From the NCBI RefSeq assembly GCF_020529025.1, contig NZ_JACNMM010000007.1, positions 186,001 through 250,000 of the forward strand: 64,000 bases of DNA, read 5' to 3'. This DNA comes from Oceaniglobus trochenteri (GTDB lineage Bacteria; Pseudomonadota; Alphaproteobacteria; Rhodobacterales; Rhodobacteraceae). The position numbers and the translations under genes were made by a program. The notes beneath the pieces are model-generated. The model had not been told where the DNA came from. It worked only from the letters and a program-made list of their open reading frames with translations, and searched no databases. Positions 1-9,079 of the stretch are shown one piece after another; the first letter of the stretch is position 1, and every line of letters begins with the position of its first letter.

Positions 1-796
1 CCTCGCCCGACAGGCTTGCGCCGGGGGCAAGGCGTGCCATCTGCGGCGCGGCGTCCATGTTGGGCGCATTGGTCAGGTGGCTGACCGGCTCGACGCAGGT
101 ATAACCGCGCGGATTGTCATGAATGACCAGGTGGTCCATTCCCACGGGCGCCGTGATCCGCAACTTCGCCCCGCCCGACAGGGCAAGATCGACATAGCCC
201 CACCCCGAGAGCGAGCTCGTCGCAGCCTGCAGGGGGCCGGGGCGGTGACGCTCACCCGTGGGCAGCCCGTCGTCATCGTGGGGCCACTGCCAGCGCGCAT
301 CGGAGACGATGGTTTCGGCCCTTGGGAAATAGGGATGCCAGCCGACACCTGCGGGCATGTCCCGGTGATCGCGGTTGATGATCTCAAGCGTGACGGACAG
401 CCCGGTTTCATCCAGCCGAAACACCTGCCGGGCCTCGAAGGACCAGGGCCAATCCTCGTCGGCGGCATAGAGGCAGCGCAGCGTTGCCCGGTCGGTGCCG
501 TGATCGTCAACCTCCCAGGGGGTCCGGTGCGCGGGGCCGTGCAGGCTGTGCGGGGCGGCATCGGGATGGGCGGCAAGCCGGGCCTGCCCGCCGTCCCACG
601 GAAAGGCGGCATTGCCCATGCGCCCGTGATAGGGAAACAGCGGATAGCCGCCGCCCTTGGGCCAGCGAAGGCGATCGAAGCTTTCCGCCGCGCAGGGATA
701 GAGCAGATCGCCTGCCGACGCATGGATCAGCCGCAGCATCCGCCCGCCCCAGTCCGGGGCCAGGATTGCCGCAAGGTCGCCGCAAGAGATCTTCAC
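1..796 (-). CDS. Aldose 1-epimerase-family protein (3' end outside window)
   Basis: About 265 codons are visible before the frame runs off the left edge without a stop. The start is GTG at 796, overlapping the stop of the uronate dehydrogenase gene as GTGA, so the two genes are translationally coupled. The frame shows the galactose-mutarotase fold landmarks: WGGRMLRL near the N-terminus, YPLFPYHGRMGNAAFPW, then HSLHG (first catalytic His), GWHPYF (second His), and CVEPVSH..N near the visible end, carrying the catalytic Glu. Such enzymes interconvert anomers of free sugars or sugar acids in the cytoplasm. Next to uronate dehydrogenase, a hexuronate is the likely substrate (inference). Confidence 0.85.
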   Translation of the reverse strand, partial: MKISCGDLAAILAPDWGGRMLRLIHASAGDLLYPCAAESFDRLRWPKGGGYPLFPYHGRMGNAAFPWDGGQARLAAHPDAAPHSLHGPAHRTPWEVDDHGTDRATLRCLYAADEDWPWSFEARQVFRLDETGLSVTLEIINRDHRDMPAGVGWHPYFPRAETIVSDARWQWPHDDDGLPTGERHRPGPLQAATSSLSGWGYVDLALSGGAKLRITAPVGMDHLVIHDNPRGYTCVEPVSHLTNAPNMDAAPQMARLAPGASLSGE

Positions 797-1611
797 GACC
801 AAAGCGTCCGCTCGGCGTCGCCGTCGAAGCCGTTGCCGGCAAAGGCCCCGCCCTGAAAGCGATCGGCAAGCGTTTCGGCCGCCACCTCACCCTGAGCGGT
901 AAGGGCATGGGCGCGATGATCCTCGGCGCGGTGGGCCGGGCGATACCCAAGCTGGAAGGCCTCCTGGTTGTCCCAGAAGGTGCGGACGTTGTCCGAGACA
1001 CCAAAGACGACGGCATGGTGCAGCTTCGGATGCTCAAGCCCTATGGCGCAGAGTTGCAGCAGGTCCTCGGGATGGAGCCAGACCGAAAGGCGGCGCAGAT
1101 CCAGAGGTTTCGGCGCAACGTTGCCGATGCGGATCGACAGGCACCGCATCCCGTGCTTGTCGGCATAGAGCGCCGCGACCGCTTCGCCGAAAACCTTGCT
1201 GAGCCCGTAATGGCCATCGGGACGCACGGGTTCCTTCGTGCCGATGCGGCGATGGCGGGGGTACATGCCGATGGCATGGTTCGAGGATGCGAAGACCACG
1301 CGTTCGACACCTGCGCGCCGTGCGCCTTCGAACAGGTTCATGACACCCTCGATGTTGGGCGCGGCAACCTCTGCCCAGGTGCCGTCGTTCGGCCGGCCGC
1401 CAAGATGGATCACGCCGGTCACGCCGTCGCAGGCGCGGCGGATGGCATCGACATCGCCAAGATCGGCCTGGCGGAACACCTCGCCTTCCGCCAGGTCGGC
1501 GGGTTCGGTCCGATCAGACAGGACAAGCCGTCCGTACCTTTGCAACAGCAGTGGCCGAAGCATGACCGCCACCCGTCCGGCAGCTCCGGTCACCAAGATC
1601 CTCTGGTCCAT
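793..1611 (-). CDS. udh: Uronate dehydrogenase-like NAD-dependent epimerase/dehydratase
   Basis: This 272-residue extended SDR oxidises hexuronates to aldarolactones in the known Udh family. The N-terminal Rossmann motif is TGAAGRVA, in which the usual last Gly is Ala. VIHLGG follows, then FASSNHAIGMYP with Ser110, RPDGHYGLSKVFGE with the Tyr135/Lys139 pair, RIGN, TFWDNQ and RFQGGAFAGN. This series closely matches what I remember of Agrobacterium Udh in both order and length. ATG 1611 was chosen over an in-frame upstream start at 1707 because AGGA lies just upstream and the fold begins there. It is the first gene of a short leftward operon with the epimerase. Confidence 0.85.
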   Translation of the reverse strand: MDQRILVTGAAGRVAVMLRPLLLQRYGRLVLSDRTEPADLAEGEVFRQADLGDVDAIRRACDGVTGVIHLGGRPNDGTWAEVAAPNIEGVMNLFEGARRAGVERVVFASSNHAIGMYPRHRRIGTKEPVRPDGHYGLSKVFGEAVAALYADKHGMRCLSIRIGNVAPKPLDLRRLSVWLHPEDLLQLCAIGLEHPKLHHAVVFGVSDNVRTFWDNQEAFQLGYRPAHRAEDHRAHALTAQGEVAAETLADRFQGGAFAGNGFDGDAERTLWS

Positions 1612-1644
1612 CGTCCTGGCCTTTCCTGGGCGTTGCGTCCTTTC

Positions 1645-1673
1645 GCGATACTGCTTTTCGGCTCGCTTGTCAA
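1645..1673 (-). promoter_or_regulatory. Predicted sigma-70-type promoter for udh
   Basis: On the minus strand there is a perfect -35 box TTGACA (1673-1668), a 17-base spacer and TATCGC (1650-1645) as -10. It sits 34 bases upstream of the chosen udh ATG, which also supports that start. It is read from sequence only. Confidence 0.55.
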
Positions 1674-1690
1674 AAGTGGTCTTTCCATTT
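1674..1690. promoter_or_regulatory. Candidate GntR operator between udh and gntR promoters
   Basis: An imperfect palindrome, AA-n-TGG-N5-CCA-n-TT, lies between the two divergent -35 boxes. FCD-type GntR regulators bind short palindromes in such positions, so it is a candidate site for the regulator encoded from 1752. The match is short. Confidence 0.3.
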
Positions 1691-1700
1691 CCAGCCCTGA

Positions 1701-1730
1701 TTGACAACTTATGACCCCTCTGCCTATCCT
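1701..1730 (+). promoter_or_regulatory. Predicted sigma-70-type promoter for the GntR regulator at 1752
   Basis: TTGACA at 1701-1706, an 18-base spacer and TATCCT at 1725-1730 give a good promoter with a leader of only about 15 bases before the RBS-ATG at 1752. It faces away from the udh promoter. Confidence 0.5.
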
Positions 1731-1751
1731 GCGGTTGAAAAGAGGTCGCCC

Positions 1752-2498
1752 ATGACGCCGCACAGCAGGAATTTCGCCGAAGACCCCGATCAGGACGACA
1801 ACGACGGGCCCGAAGAACTGCGCGAGTCGCCCCTTGCGGATCAGGTCTATGAACGCATCCTGGAACGCATCATCGACGGCGATTGCCCGCCGGGCACGCG
1901 CCTGCCTGCCGAACAGGCATTCAGTGCCGAACTGGGGGTGTCGCGCCCCGTCCTGCGTCAGGCGCTCAGGCAGTTGCGCGCCGATGGTCTGATTCAGTCG
2001 CGGCGCGGCTCGGGTTCTTACGTCCAGAAGCGCCCCGATCGCGAGATGCTGCGCTTTGCCCCGGTGGGAAGCATCACCGACCTGGGCCGCACCTTCGAAT
2101 TTCGCGCCACCGTCGAAAGCGAGGCGGCGGCACTGGCCGCCGAACGCTGGCAGCCCGAGGGGATGGCACGGATCGAGGCAGCCCTTGCGACGATGGACCG
2201 CACGGTTGCCGAGGGGAAAATGGCCGCCAAGGACGATGAGGAACTGCATCTCGCAATCTGTGCCGCGGCGGGAAACCACTATTTCCTGGATGCGCGGCGT
2301 TCCTTGCACGACCAGATCCTGACGGGCATGAATGTCGCGCTCAGCCTCTCGCATGCCAAGCCGCGCGCGCGGCTTGCCCTGGTGCAGGGCGAACACCGCA
2401 AAGTCGTCGAGGCGATCCGCCGGCGCGATGGCGATGCCGCCCGTGATTCCATGCGCACCCACATCGAGAACGCGCGCCAGCGTGTCTTTGGCGGCTAA
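1752..2498 (+). CDS. GntR/FCD-family transcriptional regulator
   Basis: This is a 248-residue regulator. The N-terminal winged helix includes LADQVYERILERII, then LPAEQAFSAELGVSRPVLRQ and GLIQSRRGSGSYV. A helical FCD effector domain follows, with FRATVESEAAALAAE, DEELHLAICAAAGNHYF and EHRKVVEAIRRRDGDAARDSMRTHI. FCD regulators of this kind usually repress sugar-acid operons until a pathway metabolite binds. ATG 1752 has AGAGG seven bases upstream; an earlier in-frame start at 1701 would overlap the promoter. It precedes the dehydratase and sulfatase genes and is divergent from udh, which suggests it controls both. Confidence 0.9.
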   Translation: MTPHSRNFAEDPDQDDNDGPEELRESPLADQVYERILERIIDGDCPPGTRLPAEQAFSAELGVSRPVLRQALRQLRADGLIQSRRGSGSYVQKRPDREMLRFAPVGSITDLGRTFEFRATVESEAAALAAERWQPEGMARIEAALATMDRTVAEGKMAAKDDEELHLAICAAAGNHYFLDARRSLHDQILTGMNVALSLSHAKPRARLALVQGEHRKVVEAIRRRDGDAARDSMRTHIENARQRVFGG

Positions 2499-2543
2499 GT
2501 CACCGGCCCCGCCCCGTCCGACCGAAAGAAGACAGGAAACGCC

Positions 2544-3764
2544 ATGAAGATCACAGCCATCGAGACGATCCGAAACGAGGAATGGTCGAACTTCCTTTGG
2601 GTCAGGGTTGAAACCGATGCCGGGCTGGTGGGGCTTGGCGAAACCTTCCGCCATGTCACGCCCATCGCCCGCTATGTGCATGACCACCTGGCGCCCTGGC
2701 TTCTGGGGCGCGATGCGGGGGCGGTGAACGCCCACGATCACGCGATGCGCCGCCACGGTGGATTGCGCTTCAGCGGCTATCCCACCCGCTCGGTCGAGAT
2801 CCGCGCCAACTCGGCTGTCGATATCGCCCTCTGGGATCTGAAGGCACGGGCGGCCGGGATGCCGCTCTGCGATCTGCTGGGCGGGCCGGTGCGCGACCGT
2901 ATCGCGATCTACAACACCTGCGCCGGTCCGTCCTATAACTGGCAATCGGGGGCCGAACGGGCACGGATCGTCCAGGACGGCGACGCCGCCCTTGCCGGCG
3001 ATGTGCCCGACGATCTTGCCGCCCAGGCCAGCGACCCCGGCGCCCTGGCGCAATCCCTCCTGGAAGAGGGCATCACCGCGATGAAGATCTGGCCCTTCGA
3101 TGCAGCCGCCGAGGCCTCGGGCGGGCACCGCATTTCGGGCGACGAGATGCGCGCGGCCCTGTCGCGCATCGCCGCGATCCGCGACGCGGTGGGTGACCGC
3201 ATGGATATCCTGCTGGAGTATCACGGGTTGTGGAACGCCGCGCCCGCCCGCCGCATCCTGGCCGAGGTGGATGAGTTCAACCCCTTCTGGCACGAAGACC
3301 CGATCCCCATGGAAGAGATCGCCACCCTCGCCGAATTGCGGCGCGGCACGAAGACCCCGATCGCCGGCAGCGAAAGCCACGGCACCGCCACCTGGATCCG
3401 CGATGCCTTGGCGGCGGGGGCCGTCGATTACCTGCATTTCGACATCGGCTGGACCGGCGGCATCAGCGAGGCGCTGCGCATCGCCCACCTGGCCGCGGCC
3501 CACGACCGCCTGATCGCACCCCATGACTGCACCGGCCCCGTCGTCTGGATCGCCAACCTGCATCTGGCGATGAGCCAGCCCAACGCGCTCTGGCTGGAAA
3601 GCGTGCGGGCCTATTACAAGGGCCTGTACCGCCGGTTGGTGACCGAACTGCCGAAGATCGAGATGGGCAATGCCCTGGCCATGCAGGGGCCTGGCCTTGG
3701 CACCGAACTGTCCGAAGAGCTGCTGAACCACCCCGCAACCCATATCGAACGCACCACTGGCTGA
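2544..3764 (+). CDS. Mandelate racemase/muconate lactonizing enzyme-family dehydratase
   Basis: This 406-residue enolase-superfamily enzyme probably dehydrates an aldonate or aldarate to a 2-keto-3-deoxy acid. The capping domain ends at SAVDIALWDLKARAAGMPLCDLLGG. Barrel residues visible are Lys181 in AMKIWPFD, metal ligands Glu225 (LLEYHG), Glu251 (WHEDP) and Glu277 (GSESHG), Asp300 (HFDIGWTGG) and His327 (APHDCTGP). The first ligand is Glu instead of the common Asp. The exact substrate cannot be read from the sequence. It lies 45 bases after the regulator and 9 bases before the sulfatase, so it is probably in the same operon. The neighbouring Udh points to a uronate-derived acid. Confidence 0.85.
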   Translation: MKITAIETIRNEEWSNFLWVRVETDAGLVGLGETFRHVTPIARYVHDHLAPWLLGRDAGAVNAHDHAMRRHGGLRFSGYPTRSVEIRANSAVDIALWDLKARAAGMPLCDLLGGPVRDRIAIYNTCAGPSYNWQSGAERARIVQDGDAALAGDVPDDLAAQASDPGALAQSLLEEGITAMKIWPFDAAAEASGGHRISGDEMRAALSRIAAIRDAVGDRMDILLEYHGLWNAAPARRILAEVDEFNPFWHEDPIPMEEIATLAELRRGTKTPIAGSESHGTATWIRDALAAGAVDYLHFDIGWTGGISEALRIAHLAAAHDRLIAPHDCTGPVVWIANLHLAMSQPNALWLESVRAYYKGLYRRLVTELPKIEMGNALAMQGPGLGTELSEELLNHPATHIERTTG

Positions 3765-3773
3765 GGACCGAAG

Positions 3774-5243
3774 ATGACCAAGGATAGCAGGCCGAACATC
3801 ATCTTCCTGATGCCCGACCAGATGCGATGGGATTTCGTCGGCGCCTATGGGGCGCCCCATGCCCGCACCCCAAACATGGATGCGCTGGCCGCGCGCGGGA
3901 CCGTCTTTGAAAGATGCCTGTCCCCCTCGCCGGTCTGCATCCCGGCCCGGGCCTCGATGCTGACAGGGCACAATCCGCTTTCGACCGGCGTTCTGGACAA
4001 CAACCACTGGCTGCGCCCCGATCATGACGCCTGCGGCGTGCCCAGCTTTGCCACACTGCTTTCAAGGGCGGGCTATCACACCGAGGCGATCGGCAAGATG
4101 CACTTTATCCCCTGGGACAGCGCCGAGGGTTTCGACCACCGGGTCATCGCCGAGGACAAGCGCCACATTCACATCCGCGACGATTATCACGATTACCTGG
4201 AGCGGAACGGGTTGCGGAAATATGCCGGCGCCGAAGAGCCGGGCTATGTCGAAGGGCGCATGGCGTCGATCAGCCTTGTGCCAGCCGAACACCAGGTCGA
4301 TGCATGGGTTGGCAATCACAGCGTCGATTTCCTTGAGCGCCACGACGGCGACGGGCCGTTCTTCCTGTGGGCCGCCTTTCCCGGCCCCCACGATCCCTAT
4401 AACCCCACACCCGATCTGCTGGCCCAGGTCACCGAGGATATGCCCGAGGCCTTCGCCGCCACCCCCGAAACCGAGCCCTTCCGCCCCGGCATGATCGAGG
4501 CGCATCTCAAGGGGTCGTCCGGGGTCGACATCTCGGATTTCGACGACGCGACGAAGCTGCGGATCCGGCGCCATTACCAGGCCCTGATCCGCCTGATCGA
4601 TGCCCAGGTCGGCGCCATCGTCGCCGCCGCCGAGGCCCGCGACGACGGGCGCGAAACGTTGATCGTGCTGTCCTCGGACCACGGCGATTTCCTGGGTGAT
4701 TTCGATTTCCTGGGCAAGGTGCTGTTCCATGAATCCTCGATGCGGGTGCCGATGATCGTGGCCGGGGCCGGCACGCCCGTCGCCCGGTCGGATGCCCTGG
4801 TTTCACTGACCGATGTCTTTGCCACCTTCTGTGCCGCCGCAAGGGTGCCCGCCGCCTGCCAGGACAGCCTGCCCCTGCCGGGCATCGGCCTTGGCGACAA
4901 ACGGCGCGGGCATCTCATGGGTGCCACCGACAAGGGCTATTGCATCGCGGATGCCCGCTGGAAACTGTCGCGCTATCGCAACGGGGTCTGCACCCTGCAC
5001 GACATCGTCGAAGACCCCCGGGAACAGCACAACCGGTGGTCTGACCCGGCCTGCAGCGACCTGCGCGAAGCGCTCGACCGCAAGCTGACGGCATGGCTGA
5101 TCGCCTCGGCCATGGATGGGCACAAGGACAAGAGCTATCCCTACATGACCATGACGCCCGACCATCCGGGCCACGGGCGGGGGTGGAAACGAACCTATCC
5201 TGCCGACCCGTGGAGCGGGGATCTGCCCCGGGGGTTGCATTGA
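3774..5243 (+). CDS. Sulfatase (alkaline phosphatase superfamily)
   Basis: This 489-residue protein has the sulfatase N-terminus NIIFLMPDQMRWD (metal ligand Asp15). The formylglycine-type motif CIPARASMLTG has Cys55 and Arg59, with Ala where Ser is more usual (C-x-P-A-R). Further active-site residues are Lys108/His110 (IGKMH), His206 (GPHDPY), Asp302/His303 (SSDHGD) and Lys315 (LGKVLFHE). No signal peptide is seen, so the enzyme looks cytoplasmic and would act on imported small substrates. Phosphonate monoester hydrolases share this fold and remain an alternative. Its partners, a sugar-acid dehydratase and uronate dehydrogenase, favour a sulfated sugar. No formylglycine-generating enzyme is encoded in the window. 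Confidence 0.87.
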   Translation: MTKDSRPNIIFLMPDQMRWDFVGAYGAPHARTPNMDALAARGTVFERCLSPSPVCIPARASMLTGHNPLSTGVLDNNHWLRPDHDACGVPSFATLLSRAGYHTEAIGKMHFIPWDSAEGFDHRVIAEDKRHIHIRDDYHDYLERNGLRKYAGAEEPGYVEGRMASISLVPAEHQVDAWVGNHSVDFLERHDGDGPFFLWAAFPGPHDPYNPTPDLLAQVTEDMPEAFAATPETEPFRPGMIEAHLKGSSGVDISDFDDATKLRIRRHYQALIRLIDAQVGAIVAAAEARDDGRETLIVLSSDHGDFLGDFDFLGKVLFHESSMRVPMIVAGAGTPVARSDALVSLTDVFATFCAAARVPAACQDSLPLPGIGLGDKRRGHLMGATDKGYCIADARWKLSRYRNGVCTLHDIVEDPREQHNRWSDPACSDLREALDRKLTAWLIASAMDGHKDKSYPYMTMTPDHPGHGRGWKRTYPADPWSGDLPRGLH

Positions 5244-5261
5244 TGCGCCGGGCGGGCGCGC

Positions 5262-6146
5262 TCAGCCTTCCATGACGGGAAGCGGAACGCCCTGAACGCC
5301 GGGAACGGTAAGCGCGAAAACCCCACCGGCCTGCGGCTGTGCCGGATCGTCCGCGGCACCGATCGAGGTGCAATAGAGGGTGCGCATGTCCGGCCCGCCG
5401 AAGGCCGGCCGTGTCGGACGCGCGACCGGCATCGGGATATCCATGTCGATCCGCCCCTCGGGCGTCAGGCGCAGCAGATGCCCGCCACCCACCCCGGCCA
5501 TCCAGTAACAGCCATCGGTATCGATCGCCGCCCCGTCCGGGCGGCCGGCGACAGCGCGGGTATCGAAAAACAGGCGCCTGTTGCTCCATGCGCCGTCGTC
5601 GGGGTCATAATCATGGGCCCAGATCAGGCGCACGTCGGGAAAACTGTCCGAAACATAGGCCGTCCGCCCGTCCGGCGAAAAGGCCAGCCCGTTGATGGTG
5701 TGAAAACCGTCCATCACCCGACGCGCCGGGGCGGTCCCGTCGAATGAATAGAGCGTGCCGCTGCTGTCTTCGGGTGTGGGGCCCGTCAGCGGCATTGTTC
5801 CGGCCAGGAAACGCCCACGATGATCGACCGAACCGTCGTTGAAGCGGTGGCCACGCTCGGCCGGGCGGGGGCCGGACAGGAATTGCAGGTGGCCGGTTGC
5901 AGGGTCGAATTCGTGAAAGCCCTCGGTCAGGGCCACCACCACCCGGCCATTCGCGCGCAGCGCAAGGCATCCGGCGGGCATCCCCATGTCCCAGCTGGCG
6001 TTTTCGCCCCGAGCGGGATCGTGGCGGTGAAGCCGTTTGCCGGCGATATCGACCCACCAAAGCGCCTGTTCGGCCACCGACCAGATCGCGCCCTCGCCCA
6101 GTGTCGCGCCGACATCGACGACGCAGTCAACAACCGGAGCAGCCAT
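5262..6146 (-). CDS. SMP-30/gluconolactonase-family lactonase
   Basis: This 294-residue six-bladed propeller hydrolase most likely opens a sugar-acid lactone. The first metal ligand is Glu19 in LGEGAIW. Later landmarks are RFNDGSVDHRGRFLAGTM, INGLAFSPDGRTAYVSD and GRPDGAAIDTDGCYW, which hold the expected Asn and Asp ligands. ATG 6146 overlaps the stop of the ABC ATPase gene by one base (TGATG), so it is the last gene of the importer operon. The aldarolactone made by Udh is a logical substrate (inference). The 3' end faces the sulfatase gene with an 18-base gap and no obvious terminator. Confidence 0.88.
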   Translation of the reverse strand: MAAPVVDCVVDVGATLGEGAIWSVAEQALWWVDIAGKRLHRHDPARGENASWDMGMPAGCLALRANGRVVVALTEGFHEFDPATGHLQFLSGPRPAERGHRFNDGSVDHRGRFLAGTMPLTGPTPEDSSGTLYSFDGTAPARRVMDGFHTINGLAFSPDGRTAYVSDSFPDVRLIWAHDYDPDDGAWSNRRLFFDTRAVAGRPDGAAIDTDGCYWMAGVGGGHLLRLTPEGRIDMDIPMPVARPTRPAFGGPDMRTLYCTSIGAADDPAQPQAGGVFALTVPGVQGVPLPVMEG

Positions 6147-7894
6147 CACGACACCCCCGCGTCTTCATAGCGATGACGCAGATGCATGCTGCGCGCCGTC
6201 GGGTCAGGATGGGGAACGGCCGAGATCAGCGCCTTGGTATAGGGGTGCTGGGGGTTGTCGCAGACCTGGCTTGCCGGCCCCATCTCGACGATCTCGCCCT
6301 TGCGCATGACGGCGACGCGATCGCAGAAATAGCGCACGACGCCGATATCGTGGGCGATGAAGACAAAACTCAGGTCCAGCCGCTCTTGCAGGCGGATCAG
6401 CAGATCCAGAACCTGACTGCGGATTGACACGTCCAGCGCCGATGTCGCCTCGTCGCAGATGACGACACGCGGCTCCAGCGCGATGGCGCGGGCGATGCAG
6501 ATACGTTGCCTCTGGCCGCCCGAGAAGGCATGGGGATAGCGTTCGGCCACAGCGGCGGGCAGGCCGACCTGCTCCAGCAGGTCGTAGACCCGGTCGCGCA
6601 GCGCGTCGCCCCTGGCGATTCCGTTGTTGAGCAGGGGTTCTGCCACGATCTGACCCACGGTCATGCGCGGATTGAGCGAGCCATGGGGATCCTGGAAGAC
6701 CATGCGCACCTGGCGGCGATAATTGCGCAGCGCCTCGCCCTCCAACTGCCCGACATCGCCCCCTGCCCCGCCGTTTTCATGAAACCGGATGCCGCCTTCG
6801 CTGGGGCTGAGCACGCTGGCAAGCACGCGACCCAGGGTCGTCTTGCCCGACCCGCTTTCCCCGACGATGCCAAGGGATTCCCCGCGGCGCAGATCGAAGG
6901 ACACGTCGTTCACCGCGCGAAACCCCCTTGCCGGGCCTTTCCGCTTGGGCCCGCGAAGGGGAAACACCACGCTGACGTTCTTCACCGACAGGATCGGGTC
7001 GGTCTGTTCGGCAAGCACCTCGGCTTCGGGGCGCTTGATCTCGGCGCGCTGTTCCAGCTTGACGACCGACTCCAGCAGCCGCCGGGTATAGGCGTGGCGC
7101 GGGTTGGCGAAAATCTCGTTCACCTCGCCGGTCTCGACGACCTTGCCGTGGCGCATCACCACCACATCGTCGGCGATCTCGGCCACGACGCCCATGTCGT
7201 GGGTGATGAACATGATCGCCATGTCGTGCTTTTCCTGAAGGCTGCGCATCAGGTCCAGGATTTCGGCCTGGGTTGTCACGTCCAGGGCGGTTGTCGGTTC
7301 GTCCGCGATCAGAACCTGGGGGTTGCACGACAGGGCCATGGCGATCATGGCGCGCTGGCGCATCCCGCCCGAGAATTCGAAGGTGTACTGATCGATGGCC
7401 TTCTCCGGCTCGCGGATTTCGACCTGGGCCAATAATTCGATGGCGCGGGCGCGGGCCTCGGCCTTGGTGACCTTTTCGTGCAGGCGGATGGATTCGATGA
7501 TCTGGTTGCCGATGGTATGGACCGGTGAAAGCGACGACATCGGTTCCTGGAAGATCATCGCGATGTCACGCCCTCGGATGGCACGGATCGCGCGCGACCG
7601 GGGGTGCAGGGTGGCGATGTCCACCTCGCCCCCGCCGGTCCTCAGCGCGATGGTGCCACCGACGATCCGCCCCGGCGCATCGACGATCTGCAGGACCGAA
7701 CGCGCCGTGACGGACTTGCCCGACCCGCTTTCACCCACGACGCAGGTGGTCTTTCCACGCCGCAGTTTCAGCGAAACGCCATCGACCGCATGAACCGTCG
7801 CGTTGCGCATCGGAAAATGTGTGGCAAGGTCGCGAATATCCAGGATGACATCCCCGCGCGCATCCACCTTGTCCTCGACGCTCGTTTTCAGCAT
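6146..7894 (-). CDS. Fused Dpp/Opp-type ABC transporter ATPase (two nucleotide-binding domains)
   Basis: A DppD-like and a DppF-like ATPase are joined in one 582-residue chain. The first half has [23 protein letters not shown] and [11 protein letters not shown]. The second has [24 protein letters not shown] and [11 protein letters not shown]. Each half ends with the oligopeptide-type C-terminal segment, for example [14 protein letters not shown] and [14 protein letters not shown]. It energises uptake by the permeases encoded just upstream. The RBS overlaps the end of the preceding permease gene. Such fusions are common in alphaproteobacterial Dpp-like systems. The lactonase gene downstream and uxuA upstream suggest a sugar-acid or oligosaccharide cargo instead of peptides. 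Confidence 0.92.
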   Translation of the reverse strand: MLKTSVEDKVDARGDVILDIRDLATHFPMRNATVHAVDGVSLKLRRGKTTCVVGESGSGKSVTARSVLQIVDAPGRIVGGTIALRTGGGEVDIATLHPRSRAIRAIRGRDIAMIFQEPMSSLSPVHTIGNQIIESIRLHEKVTKAEARARAIELLAQVEIREPEKAIDQYTFEFSGGMRQRAMIAMALSCNPQVLIADEPTTALDVTTQAEILDLMRSLQEKHDMAIMFITHDMGVVAEIADDVVVMRHGKVVETGEVNEIFANPRHAYTRRLLESVVKLEQRAEIKRPEAEVLAEQTDPILSVKNVSVVFPLRGPKRKGPARGFRAVNDVSFDLRRGESLGIVGESGSGKTTLGRVLASVLSPSEGGIRFHENGGAGGDVGQLEGEALRNYRRQVRMVFQDPHGSLNPRMTVGQIVAEPLLNNGIARGDALRDRVYDLLEQVGLPAAVAERYPHAFSGGQRQRICIARAIALEPRVVICDEATSALDVSIRSQVLDLLIRLQERLDLSFVFIAHDIGVVRYFCDRVAVMRKGEIVEMGPASQVCDNPQHPYTKALISAVPHPDPTARSMHLRHRYEDAGVS

Positions 7895-7903
7895 GCGATA
7901 CCC

Positions 7904-9079
7904 TCAGTTGTAGGGATCGGCCGCATCGCGCAGACCATCCCCCAGAAAATTGAACGCCAGCACCGTGATCACCACGGCGACGCCCGGCGCGAAAAGCCAT
8001 GGGCCAAGCACGATCGACCGCACATCCTGGGCCTCCTTCAGAAGGACGCCCCAACTGATCGCGGGCGGCATCAGGCCAAGCCCGAGAAACGACAGCGAGG
8101 TTTCGGCCAGGATCATCAGCGGTACCGCCAGCGTGACCGAGGCGATGATGTGACTGGTGAGGGATGGCAGCATGTGGCGGAAGATGACCCGGCGCTGGGG
8201 CGCATTGTCCAGCACGGCGGCGACGACGAAATCGTCGTTCTTGAGGCTCATGAACCGCCCCCGGACGACCCGGGCCAGTTCGGTCCAGCCCACCAGGCTG
8301 ACGATCAGCGTGATGAAGAAATAGCGCGTCTCTGTCGACCATGTCGCCGGCAATGCGGCCGCCAGCGCCAGCCATATCGGGATCGTCGGCAAGGACAGCA
8401 CCAATTCGACCGACCGCGAGATGACGGTATCGACCCAACCGCCAAGATAGCCCGCAAGCCCGCCCAGGGTGATACCCAGCACCAGCGAGAACGCGACCCC
8501 GATCAGCCCGATGAGAAGCGACAGCCGCGCGCCGTGGATCGTGCGGCTCAGCATGTCGCGACCCAACCTGTCGGCCCCCAGCAGATAGAACCGCTTGTCC
8601 GGATCGACCGGCGTCAGAAGATGGCGGTTGCCCGGGATCAGCCCCCACAGCTCATAGCTGTCGCCCTCACCGAACCAGCGAAGATAGGTCTTTTCGCCGG
8701 TGGCCTGATAGGTGCTTACCAGGGTGCGCGGATCGCGCGTCAGTTCGGTTTCCCAGACCCAGGGCCGGATCGTGAGGCCGCCCTCTTCGGTGCGGTCGAT
8801 CAGGTGCACCGCCTGGGGCGGGTGAAATCCGCCCTTGCGGTCATAGGAATTCGGATCGAAGGGTGCCAGGAACTCGGCGAAGGCCGCGATCAGGTAAAGA
8901 ATGACGACGACCGTCAGACCGGCCATGGCAAGCCTGTGACGGCGGAACTTCCACCACATCAACTGCCATTGCGAGGCGACGGCCGTGTTGCGTCCATCGG
9001 CCAGGGGCGGGCCATCGGCCAGCATGCTTTCGTCACCGTCAGTATCGGCGGGGGTGTCGTCGTGCAGGTGTTCAGTCAT
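7904..9079 (-). CDS. Dpp/Opp-type ABC transporter permease (DppC-like)
   Basis: This 391-residue inner-membrane permease has a cytoplasmic N-terminal arm, SQWQLMWWKFRRHRLAMAGL, before the first membrane helix. A long periplasmic stretch of roughly 120 residues follows, then RLGRDMLSRTIHGARLSL, which opens the core permease domain. The coupling loop reads DFVVAAVLDNAPQRRVIFRHMLP and the end is NFLGDGLRDAADPYN. ATG 9079 was chosen over an in-frame start six codons earlier because GAGGG is well spaced. It overlaps the upstream permease gene by eight bases. The long insertion between helix 1 and the core also occurs in the paralogue at 40156. Confidence 0.92.
   Translation of the reverse strand: MTEHLHDDTPADTDGDESMLADGPPLADGRNTAVASQWQLMWWKFRRHRLAMAGLTVVVILYLIAAFAEFLAPFDPNSYDRKGGFHPPQAVHLIDRTEEGGLTIRPWVWETELTRDPRTLVSTYQATGEKTYLRWFGEGDSYELWGLIPGNRHLLTPVDPDKRFYLLGADRLGRDMLSRTIHGARLSLLIGLIGVAFSLVLGITLGGLAGYLGGWVDTVISRSVELVLSLPTIPIWLALAAALPATWSTETRYFFITLIVSLVGWTELARVVRGRFMSLKNDDFVVAAVLDNAPQRRVIFRHMLPSLTSHIIASVTLAVPLMILAETSLSFLGLGLMPPAISWGVLLKEAQDVRSIVLGPWLFAPGVAVVITVLAFNFLGDGLRDAADPYN

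Noticed and set aside
1590-4025. Minus-strand open frame of about 810 codons
   Set aside because: It is antisense to the GntR and dehydratase genes and has no recognisable domain; those genes carry all catalytic motifs on the plus strand.
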